A DNA stretch of 64,000 nucleotides. Source: Mugil cephalus (taxonomy: Eukaryota > Chordata > Actinopteri > Mugiliformes > Mugilidae). The DNA lies in NCBI RefSeq assembly GCF_022458985.1, contig NC_061779.1, forward strand, positions 14,615,001 to 14,679,000, given 5' to 3'. Both the position numbers and the translations under genes were made by a program. The notes beneath the pieces were generated by a model. That model made no database searches and was not told the origin of the DNA. It saw only the letters and a program-made list of their open reading frames with translations. Numbering within the stretch: the first letter of the stretch is position 1; the number at the start of each line of letters is the position of its first letter. Below, one piece after another: positions 1 through 13,954 of this stretch.

Positions 1-9
1 GGTCTTTAC

Positions 10-1204
10 CTCTTGAGGGTAGTTGTCTGGAAAGCTCACCAAGATATCAATTTCTTTTAGATCGAATGGCTGTATGTGTAAAATGTAAAGTTAATACATT
101 CCAGGAAATAAAACAACGTAATTGCATCAAACCAAAGCAGCACATGTGCTAGATAAACATGCTGGTTACGTAGATTCAAAGGTGGCATGGCAATATATAT
201 ACACTGTATATATATTTATTCAGTCAAGTGCTGTACTTTGACTTTGTAGAAACCTCATGAAAAGGTTGTAGAATAGCAAATTTAACTTTCTGGTAATGTG
301 CTTCAAATGAGCCCCAGAGCCAGAGTTTAAGAACTTCTTTGCCCCATTTCCATTATAAGAAATGGGCCACACTAAATCTCAATGGAGCAGCTTAATAATA
401 AAAATCCTGCATAATTGTACTAATTAATAATAGACTGAAAAACAAGAATGACTGTTGGTACTTTCACAGAGTAGGAATGGTTTTCAGTTAAGAAGGGATT
501 TGTTTCACAAATTAAAAGCTGAGCTGAAGCTGAAGCGATATGTAAGTGGATTTCCCTGTGAAACGCTCAAGGGACAAAGGGAAGGAAGTGTTTACCCAGT
601 CTGGATCAGTGGCACAGACCGTTGCCCTGTAATAGGTAACTTTTCCGTCACTTCTTTCCTGAATAATAAGCTGATCTTTGGGAAAGCGCTTCTTCAGCTG
701 CTTGATCTCGGTGTCTCGTAGCTGCTTGGCGATGTCCTCTGTCAGGTCACACAGCTTCACCTCGTGGAGGGCGCCAGGCCGAGATACCGGTGGATTCGGT
801 GCAGATCTTGTATGATTGCCAGGAAAATACTGGTCATCCACTGGTGGCAGCTCCGGTGGATGCCAAAAGCGGCACCTGTCCTCCATGGTGCAGTGGCCTG
901 AGACGAAGTAGCGACAGGGGCGGCGGGATGCTGCCGGGGCACCTGTGGAGTTATTAGTGGGTGGTGGCCTGTGGCCCACATATCCACCAGGGTCCTGTGA
1001 GTTTGGCGGCATGGCATCAGACAAGCTGGGTGTCCTCGCGGTTTTATCATCATGAGACTTGGTGTCATCTCTTACATGGAGGAATTTACATTTCTTCCCA
1101 AAATTGCAATGTCTTCCTTGTAAGTAGAAGCGACACAGCTGCTGCTTTCGAGGAAGTGGCTTAGATTCAGCTTCTTCCACATTCTCTTCCTCATCATTCT
1201 CCAT
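10..1204 (-). CDS. CCCH zinc-finger protein with RWD-like C-terminus (5' part; gene runs off the left edge)
   Basis: Two coding exons are visible on the minus strand: 1204-596 (203 codons, ATG at 1204-1202) and 70-10. The first ends GACTGG|gtaaac and the second is preceded by a tacacatacag acceptor and ends CAAGAG|gtaaag. The reading frame passes cleanly across the junction (DPDW|PFDLKEIDILVSFP). The N-terminus is acidic. Two CCCH fingers follow: C24-x8-C33-x5-C39-x3-H43 and C97-x7-C105-x5-C111-x3-H115, a type that usually binds RNA. They are joined by a proline- and asparagine-rich linker. From about residue 130 the sequence is conserved-looking, and the FDLKEIDI..FP..YP pattern resembles an RWD/UBC-like fold. 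I recall vertebrate proteins of this architecture but cannot assign a symbol with confidence. The 3' exons are outside the window. The neighbour ch25h lies head-to-head, about 2 kb away. Confidence 0.85.
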
Positions 1205-3255
1205 GGTTGTTAATATCTATGGAATTCGATACAGAAATACTTGTTACAAAGGTTATAGAGAAGAATCATCTACTACGACTAATATATTAACACTAAGAGA
1301 TCAGGAAAAATACTACTACATTTGTTCCCTCACATTGAAATAATATCCACTTGTGACCTTGGAAATAATAGACTAAGCTGTGTTGCTCAGTATTATAATA
1401 TCAGTTTCACTCATCATCAATCAGACACCAGGGTGTAATTCTGCTTAATGATGTTGTAATTTATGGAGAAAATAATAATAAAAAAACAAAAACAAATTAC
1501 ATAATAAGAAATCTTGGCCAAAATGGCAACACCGACCATTTTATCCGACGGGTATTTACAAGCCTCTGGACTGTGGCCAGATGGACTTGAATCTGTTTTA
1601 TTACAAAACACGATTAATCAAAAAATACTGTACGTGTGACAACGACATTAACCATGCATGTTTCATATTACATAACCTATTTACTATTACTATTACTACT
1701 ACTATTTTTTAGTTATCCATTAAGTTAGGTGAACTTTCATCGCTGTTTTGAGAAATGTGTCGCTCATGCTCCTCACTTCCTTGAGACAAAATGAGTTATT
1801 GTGGGAATATAACATTACCTCAAATGTCCCCCGAAGTCCGTGTAGTTTTATCTTTTCTTTTTTTCTTTTTTTTCAGCGCAATTATACGACCGAAAGTGTT
1901 AAAAACAAAAGATTGATATAAGCTTTCACTGTGGACTTTCTGTCTGACAAGTGTCTGCTGACTGGCTGCTGTGGTCAGGTGGTGTAAAGAGAGACTGTTG
2001 TCTGGATGAACTAAAGGGATTTTGTTTTGTCGCCCTCTTCAGTCGTGGAGGTCTAACGTTCATTACTGGCCTTTCGTTTTGGGGTTAACAACATCACCAC
2101 AAAGTCCTCGAGATTCCTTTATTATCACACGATCCTTTTCACAGTATCGAGTTGTAATTATTCTGAGCAAATAAAAAAAAATTGTAACACATGTTTACTA
2201 ATCTGACTGTCATTTAATCCCGTCTACTCTTTTATTCTCTTAATTTACTATTGCTATTGTTTAATGCTTTTAAAGGGATTTTATTTATTTATTTTAAGTC
2301 TATATGCAGTTTATCATTATTAAATCTTTATTTTTTTCTTATCTCAAACTTAATCTTAAACTTTGAGATTTCCCTATGTCTTTTATATATTTTATTATTA
2401 TTGTAATCATTGCTTATCTTTATCCTTTCTTACTGTCTTTTAATCACTTAGTTTTTTTTCCTCCAGTGTTTCCTTATGGGGGCTCTCCCTAATAGCCTAT
2501 TGGTTTAGACTGTGTTAAGCTCATTTGCACAAAGTGTAAGGAACGCACAGAGGCCAACTTTCAAATTTATAAAATAAAGAAGCACATGAATGAAACTTTG
2601 ATTGTGCACCTTTGGGAGGTAAATATATGTACCACAGGATTGATTTGATTTAATACTTTAAAATACTGGCTAGAAATGGCTATTTATAATCCTTTGAGCG
2701 TGAGATCTTTAAATTAACATAGCTATGAAAGTGATGGAGAGAAAAAAAAAAAACTCCTGACTAGCTGCTAATTTTTACTTGTATATGTATTTGTAGAAAT
2801 ATATATATGTAATCATTTCTATTTTATACATCCTCCTCAAAATATGGCTCAGACTGTATAGTTAGTCACTCTGATACAGATTAGTTCATCTATATTTATA
2901 CACTTTATTCGTCGTTTTAGTGTCTCCTCTCCTCCAAAATATTTGCTACGTGTTGGTTGAAATGGCAAAATAAATACTAACAATAATACTTTGAAGGGAA
3001 ACACAGCAATAACAGGAAGTTTGCGGCGGTAAGTGTTTTTAAAATAACGTTTGTATGCTGGAAAATGTATTGTGTGGAGAACTATATGTTACCAGTCACC
3101 TAAGGCGTATGAATAATTTGTTGCTGTCACTTGATGCCACAAGGAGAACTCAGCACACGTAGAAACTCATGGGATAAATTGCCCGGCAAAGCTGCCGTTT
3201 CTAGCCGAAGCACCTACATTCCTACATTGACTCGTTTTTTATTTTTAACTTCAGG
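1205..3255. other. Intergenic region between the divergent CCCH gene and ch25h
   Basis: This stretch is AT-rich, with many poly-T and poly-A runs and no coding signal that I could support. The minus-strand 5' UTR and promoter of the CCCH gene must begin just above 1204. The right-hand end holds the ch25h upstream region, including an ETS-type site (caggaagt, 3013-3020) and a consensus splice donor at 3029 that is described separately. No CpG island is apparent. Confidence 0.5.
3029..3254 (+). other. ch25h: Candidate 5'-UTR intron of ch25h
   Basis: A consensus donor (GGCG|gtaagt, starting at 3029) and a strong acceptor (pyrimidine-rich tract then aacttcag, ending at 3254) bracket 226 bases. 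The acceptor lies one base before the ch25h ATG at 3256. If used, the mRNA would have a short non-coding first exon ending at 3028, while the coding region stays intronless as in mammals. This is inferred from splice-site quality only. Confidence 0.5.
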
Positions 3256-4104
3256 ATGAGTCTTGCGGATATTAACGTAGATTTTTGGATTAATTGCTCA
3301 GGAAAAACTTCACTGCTGCAGCCTTTGTGGGACAACCTGAGGCTCAACTACAGAGATTATTTGAGATCTCCCCTCTTCCCCATTGTGCTGACTGTCTCGT
3401 CATACTTTGTTTTCTGCATCCCTTTTCTCGTCTTTGACATCATGGGCGACAGGTGGGAGAAGGTTCAGCGATTCAAGATACAACCGAGCCGTCGGCCAAC
3501 AGCCTCGACACTGATGCACTGTGCGAGCGTGACCTTGTACAACCATGTGTTTCTCGTGCTGCCGGCATCCGTGGCCCAGTGGGCGTGGAGGCCGCCGGTG
3601 GACCTTCCAGATGAGGCTCCGTCCCTGCTGGAGCTCATTGCTGGGGTGATAGGCAACCTCCTACTCTTTGACTTCCAGTACTACATTTGGCACCTGCTCC
3701 ATCACAGGATCCGCTGGCTGTATGTCACCTTCCACGCCATCCATCACAATTACTCATCTCCCTTTGCCCTTGCCACTCAGTGTCTTGGTGGCTGGGAGCT
3801 GCTCACAGTGGGCTTTTGGACCACCCTGAATCCCGTGATCCTGAGATGTCATCTACTCACAACATGGACCTTCATGGTAGTACATGTGTACGTTTCCATC
3901 GAGGATCACTGCGGCTATGATTTCCCCTGGGCCACTTCGCGTCTGATACCATTTGATATCTACGGAGGGCCCAGCCACCACGATGTGCACCATCAGAAAC
4001 CCAACACCAACTTTGCACCCCACTTCAGTCACTGGGACAAGATATTTGGCACGCATGCTGATGCCAGCTTCACCTCTGCTACGAAACAAATAAAATGCAA
4101 GTGA
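3256..4104 (+). CDS. ch25h: Cholesterol 25-hydroxylase (single coding exon)
   Basis: This uninterrupted 282-aa reading frame matches the fatty acid hydroxylase/sterol desaturase superfamily. Human CH25H, also intronless, is about 270 aa. The enzyme is a di-iron, ER-membrane hydroxylase that converts cholesterol to 25-hydroxycholesterol, which damps SREBP processing and acts in interferon-driven antiviral and immune signalling. The histidine clusters that ligate iron are intact: H146-LL-HH (149-150), H160-AI-HH (163-164) and HH241-242-DV-HH245-246. Hydrophobic membrane segments lie near residues 40-62, 92-108, 125-145 and 180-215. The GGPSHHDVHH and FAPHFSHWD blocks are typical of the family. 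The ATG at 3256 is the first in frame and gives the expected N-terminal length. An acceptor-like site directly before it suggests a non-coding upstream exon. ch25h paralogues exist in fish, so orthology to a specific copy is not settled. Confidence 0.95.
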   Translation: MSLADINVDFWINCSGKTSLLQPLWDNLRLNYRDYLRSPLFPIVLTVSSYFVFCIPFLVFDIMGDRWEKVQRFKIQPSRRPTASTLMHCASVTLYNHVFLVLPASVAQWAWRPPVDLPDEAPSLLELIAGVIGNLLLFDFQYYIWHLLHHRIRWLYVTFHAIHHNYSSPFALATQCLGGWELLTVGFWTTLNPVILRCHLLTTWTFMVVHVYVSIEDHCGYDFPWATSRLIPFDIYGGPSHHDVHHQKPNTNFAPHFSHWDKIFGTHADASFTSATKQIKCK

Positions 4105-7381
<3,277 letters not shown>

Positions 7382-9349
7382 AGGAGAATGCTTTTCTCTC
7401 ACAGTTAAAGACAATTAGAGTTTTCTGTGTCATAGGTGAAAAGCATGAAAATTATCTATTACAACACTAACTACTGTAACCATATATACATACATATATA
7501 TATATATATGTATGTAAAACCTGTTTTTCCAAAAAGCTTTTGGGCAAATTCTCTAAAGGCCAGCGAGAAGGAGACTTGCTCTCAAGATGACATGAGTATC
7601 AGACCTCAAACCTTTTTAAGCCATGTATTAAATTTGGTCATTTCCTCATGTTAGTTTGCACAATGTGTTTTTAAATCTGTTATGATGTATTTGAATGACA
7701 GAGTGTATCATTTTAGCTCCACGGCTACTCCTACCACCACCCTATTCTGACGACTACTACTACTACTACTGCTACTACTATCATCATCACATCTACACTA
7801 ATGGTTGTAACTTTATCTTTCACCAGCAGTGTTCTGTCAAGAAAAACCACAGCCCAAGTAAATTGCACAGCTTTTTTTTTTTGAGTGTAAGCCATGTAAC
7901 TTATTTTGCTTATCCTTCCTTTTCTGTGCCTGGGGTATGAAGTAGTAACACATTCTCAACTCTGACTACATTTTCTCTCATAGCGTTCCTTTTTTTCATT
8001 TGGGCGCAGCAACAATCTACTGATGGTAGTTTTTAGAGTATGGTTTGCTGATATGTAGCAGCAGCAAGACTCAAGAATGTATATTCAATTTAAAGGGTGA
8101 AAAATTAAATTAAAGGCGTTTTTCTGGGTTATTGGTCTGTGTCAGAAATTGTGATTTCTTATTCTTTTCTTTTCCTTTTTTTTTTTTTTTTGCTTTAACC
8201 TGTAAACAGGATGGGTGTTGTCCCTGTAAAAAGATAAATCTCGGTCATAAAAGGTTTACTGCAAAGTTGAGCTGTTTGCCACGTTGGAGGGGTGTAAAAG
8301 AGTTCTTACACACCAGTCAAATGGTGTAATCTAATCTTGTTTTCTCTTTTTAAGACAATTGATGTGTTTCCTTGTGTGCAATGCATCGGTGCATGGCATC
8401 TGTAACTAACATAGTGTATTTATATATATATATATATATATACCAGAATCTAATTATATCTCACTTTGCTTCCTCTTCTGATCTCTTACATTGTAACCAT
8501 TGCGCCTGAAATGGCAAATGAAGACTTCATCTTGGTTACTTGGTAGACCGCACGCGTTTGAAGCAAAGACGCCAAATGTCTGACCCGCATTATCTGAGAT
8601 TAGAGTACACGGTTGATGTTCTTATAATCTGTCTCTAAAATAGTCTTCACCACAACAGAAAGGCTTGGTAGAAATAAAGCAACATATGCTAAAGGTGAGA
8701 GCTAAGAAAAAAATAAAAGATAAAACATGATGTCGTGACAAGGCAACAAAACTTGAGGATTTTTAATTTCATATTGAATAAATACAAATGAGCACATCCT
8801 TTGCATCTAGATTACAAAAATACGTCATACACTATATTTTTTAGACATTAAATATATACTACAGCATATTAATAAACTTTAGTGCCCTGATCATGTGCAA
8901 GAGATCAGCAAATCTCCCAGCTGTCAATGGTATGGGAAGCACTCAACACCAGCAGGGAGGGAAAAGTAATATGATACAGTTTGAATTTGCCATTCACACT
9001 GTGTCTTCCCTGTATTGGATTTCTTTTAAATTATAATTATGCATGTTTTTGTCTAGAGACAGTGCCTGTAAAAAAAAAAGTTTAATTTCAACAACCTCAG
9101 GGTCAAATCTGCGGGACGCATTGACATTTATCGTCTGCCACAGTGTCTTTTATATTGCTGCTGCTAGGGGGTGCCAAAGTGCGAAGTCTCTAAATCTGAT
9201 GTGCTTAAACGGTGCTTCAACGATACGAGTAACAGAAATAAACGGCACATACAATCAAATTATAAGGTTCGCTTTAAATGACAAGGCCTTTACATGAAAA
9301 ATGTACATGTGGATGTGTAGTAGTCATACAGCACTACATTCAGTTTGAA
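7382..9349. other. Convergent 3' region of tspan3 (plus) and pstpip1 (minus)
   Basis: This mostly AT-rich stretch carries the tspan3 3' UTR on the left and the pstpip1 3' UTR on the right. AATAAA signals on the plus strand at 8673-8678 and 8777-8782 fit the tspan3 end. Short AT dinucleotide runs occur near 7494-7509 and 8421-8441, and a (TAC/CTA)n-like run lies near 7755-7783. No further gene is visible. Confidence 0.5.
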
Positions 9350-12300
9350 TCATTCTTTAGCTAGATATGAGCCCGGAACCAGTCCTGTGACACCATTTCT
9401 TTTCACTAACCACCAGCCGTCGTCGCCTTGTTCTTGAACAACCACGACGTCCCCGACAGACACGGAGAGTTCGTCCTCCCCCTGAAAAAATGGACAGAAA
9501 CGATCAATAGATCATTAATGGGATCAAAAAGACGTGGAAGCGTCTTATAGAGACATGCGCCAAGAACCTGACCTGTGCCACATACTCGTACACGGCCTTG
9601 TACTCTTCGCAGCTCAGCTGGGTGGTGGGAAATCCAGGAATGGAAGCATATACTCCGTCTGACGTTTCTGTTGAGTAGATGCGATCAGTTAACGTGTGCG
9701 GCCGCTCGCATTTTGTGTCATACGTCACCAGATCATTTGCAAGCTGAAGAGGGGATGTGGATCACAGAGTTTTCCCTTTAGTCCTGTGTGTATGATTTGG
9801 TAGTGTCTAGGTGCAACCTGGGAACCGACTTTATACCGTTGTTTTTTAGTGTAACTGAGGTTCAGTTGTCAGCGGTTTGGAGAGATTTCAGCTCATATAG
9901 AAACGTTTCAGTTCCTTAATCCTACATTTAGATCAAGACTTTGACTTCCAAACCACATGGGACTCGTGTGCTTGGCATCGTTGCCTTGCTGCATGACCCA
10001 GATTCAGGGGGTCAGATTCAGGCCAGATGTCCGGCCTTTTTTGTTTTAGAATTGGCTGATATAATTTAGATTGCAGTGTTGTTTCACTTCCAGACACGAT
10101 GCCTCTAATTTAAACCTCACAACTCTACTTTGGTCTCATCTGTCCGCAAAATCCGTTCCCAATAGTCTTCTGGCTGGTGTTGTGGAGAGCTGACACATCC
10201 CTGATTTATATTTATTTATTTACTTTTTAAGCAAAACTGGCCACTGATCGTCACTTTGGTCTTATTACACCGATTGGAAACACTTCTGAACCGATGGATT
10301 TAGTCTTGAAATTTACTTGTGATCGTCTCTTGCAGTAAAAACATATTTAGTATCGGCTCATTTTGTGTAAGAATTTTGATTTAAGATAAAATAAGATAAT
10401 CTCTTATTTATCCCATGGTCGGGAAGTTTGCAGAGTTGCAGCAGCACACAGTCCAAAAAACAGTGAACGCAAGAGATAAAAATGCAAAACAGCAACACAA
10501 AAAATGCTTACAGTATATATAAACAATATTTTCTGGACTCGAGTGGAAAAAAAGCTTTAAGTCGTTTCTATGTGGAAATACTTTAAGTGGAAATATGTTT
10601 TCTGTTCAGACTAATCCACACCTTGTGTTACAAGTGGCTTTCACAACTGTGTGTGTCATCTCTTACACATTTGAAGTGTTATCTGAACAACTGTGATACT
10701 GTACCAGCAGGCTGTGCCACTGTCTCATTGAGGCTCAGCTTGGAGCCACCGGAACAGTTCCCTTGCAGAAGATTTGAAAACCTACAAGTGGGGGAAAGTA
10801 TTCAGTACGAGATACACCAAACGAGATGCACGTAAAAAAAAAAAAAAAAAAATTAAAAAATCATCATCTTAGTTTGTTAACATCGTATTCTTTTCACCTT
10901 TTCATGACCCCTACAAATCCAGCGCTTCCATTTCTGTTAGCCGTAGGGTTCCCCTCGTAGTAGTTTTGGTATTCGATTGGAGCTGTGGAAAAAACAGCGG
11001 CGGTTATGTAATGCAGGCGGTTCCTTTGCCAGACATTACGTTGCATGTTTTAGCACCAGTTGTAAGATAATATTAAAATTTCCAACTCAGAACATATTCA
11101 AATCTAAATCAGGAAGGCTGCAAGGCGTGCGCCTACCTGGGGGGGCCGAGCCAGTTCTTTTCATCTCCACAAAGCAATTGTTGTCTGCAGTGATGTCACA
11201 GTTTTCCAGCGTTTTCCTTACATTTTCGTAACACTGAAAGAGCAATGTTTCCACATTGAATCCCAAATGTATAGTACTAAAGGTTATTAAAGGTAACCTA
11301 CTAAAGGTTTATTAAATACAGAAAAATAAAAATCTACACTCACTTCATCATCCTTCACGCTCTGCATTGATAATTGGTTACAGTGTACCCATAAGGCGTT
11401 CCTCAGGACACTAAGGCGGTCTTCTTCTTGTTGCTGAAACATCTGCAGGACAAAAGTTTGATTGGACACTAGTAAGTAATCTGACAAACACCACGTGAGC
11501 AGTTCTAAAATATGAACACAAATGTGGCCAGTGTGATCTCAGTGCAATCCGTCAACTCAAAGCTGTCCCGTGAATTCTTTATAGCTTTCAGATACTGTTT
11601 GTATTTAGGTCTTGGTCAATTGCGTGTGAAGATCTGACTTCCTTATCTGTGCGTATGTGCGATTTCGGTGGCTATGTTTGTGAGAACCAACAGAGAGCGT
11701 TCCCCTTTTTTTTTTTTTATACCGCTCTGTTTGGTTTTATCATCGAGATCATAGTTAGGTGGGAGTAAAGGAAAGAATGTGTTCATTATATAGATTCCCA
11801 AACAACCACAAACAACTGACCACATAGCGACGACTAATGTTTAATATCTGCTTCAACTTTTTTTCATGATGTTATCACATAAAGGAACACTTTGTTGCCC
11901 GGAAACGGTTTTGGAGATTAGTGACTCACTATGTCATCTGCTAATGGGAAGTAATACACATCCTCATTGACAAAGCAGACATTGGTACATTTTAAAAAGG
12001 CCATAACGTGTTGTCCTGAATTGACAGATACAGCATGCAAAAGAAAATCCAGTGTCTTACCTCACATGTCTCAATGTGTGTCGATTCCCAGTCTTGCCGG
12101 ATCTTGTCAAGCTGTTCGATGTTTGATATGTACTGCTTCTCTAAAGACAGAAAGAAAGGAATGACGATGAATGAAATTCAAGACATGACACTGATTAACT
12201 ACCTGAGGTTTAATGTAGACAATATACACATCTGGCGATAAAAGTGTTGATAGCATTACAAGCTATTTCTGGAATGTTCTGCAAAAGAGAAGTTAATGTG

Positions 12301-12519
12301 GCCGCGATCCTGAGAAAGAAATAAGTTTCTGGTAAACCACAGCGGCAACAGCTTCCTCGTAGAAATGGCATCCTAGCAGCAGACATGCACGCTTCTCGTT
12401 TGAGTTATTAGATTTCCTTACCAGCCTCCTCGGCAGCTTCTCTGCACTGTTTGCATTTGTTGTTCATCTAGGACGGAAAAGGCAACACAAATGAAACTTT
12501 TTTTTTCCTTTTTTGAGGG

Positions 12520-12570
<51 letters not shown>

Positions 12571-13919
12571 CTATATATATCTACATATATATTTTATTTA
12601 TTTATTTATTAAACACACACACACATGCATATGTATATAATGTATGTGTGTGTGTTTGTGGTTTTGGTGCGGCAACTGAGCTACTATGACCAAGCAATTT
12701 CCCTTGTAGATTAACAAAGTCCGTCTAAGCCTATAAGTCTAAAGTGCATGCTACGGTTCAGTGCAATGATGAATTTAACATCCAAATATGCTCTGAGGCT
12801 TTTGGCGCGATGCGACTTTGTAAGAGGGTCATTGTTTGGCCACAGGGCTGGAGCTTCGGTTGTAGCATCTCAGCCGGCTGCTGTTTCAGCAGTGAGGTCT
12901 GCATTTAGATGCAGACATCGATGAATAGGGCTGGTAACTGTGGTCGACACTGCACATGTGATGACTGTATTAACATTTTGTAAGGTGAGAGAGAACGCTG
13001 ATGCCACACGCTACCACAGAATGTTTTGAGTATGGCTGAAGTTCAAAAGTGATATGGTCAGCCCTCATTATGCAGCAAGAGAGTGGTCTAGGCCTGAATG
13101 CTTCACCTCATGCATTACAGGGATTGAGTGGCCCTGGTGGGCTGTGGGGTCTCCTCTTCTAGCATAGTTGGGGTTCCTTTAGAGAGAAGATCAATGCAAA
13201 GCTGCTCTGGGTGATCTGTGTCCTGTGATGATGATGTTTCTATTCTGATGTGAAGTGGTTCGACTGGTTTCATTCGTATGAAAATAATATTAATCCTATG
13301 CTGACCTTTACGTTGACCAGACTTCACCTCTCACTCACACAGTGATCTCATTCACCATCGACAAAACAAGTAACTTACTTATGTAACATATGTAAAACAA
13401 CATCCTGGCTCCTTGCTCCACTGACGCTTAATGATGAATGTGCAAAAAACTCGCACAGAATGACGAGCACAAAACTAGCGTCTCAAAACTTATCACTTAG
13501 CTCCAGTTACTCTGCATTACTACCTTCACATTAACGAGTGCGCTTCTTTATGCGAAGGGGCAACAAAAACAGGCAAGGTCTAGTGTTGACTACATGAAAA
13601 ATGATCCCAAATAATGTATCACTTTACTTGGTAGTGGTGCACAAAAAAAGTACGTGGAAACATGAAACACGCAAGTGGCGGAACGAGTCGTGTCCACCGG
13701 AAGGCCACTTTACCACAACTATATGTACATTTATTTCGCTGAAGAGGAGGGGATGTTTCTCGGTTTCCATGATGTGGAAACCCAAAACCCTCTGTGGGAT
13801 TTTAGTGAAGTGGCCTTGTTCTATTATTATGATTTTTATGCCTTCCTTTAGGTATTTTTAGATATTCACTGGAAGGACTTAAGATTTAAAATTGGTGGTG
13901 GTGGTGGTGTTATGTGGAG

Positions 13920-13954
<35 letters not shown>

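Noticed and set aside
12521..12640. Possible regulatory AC/AT-rich element
   Set aside because: It is explained as a microsatellite with flanking AT-rich simple sequence.
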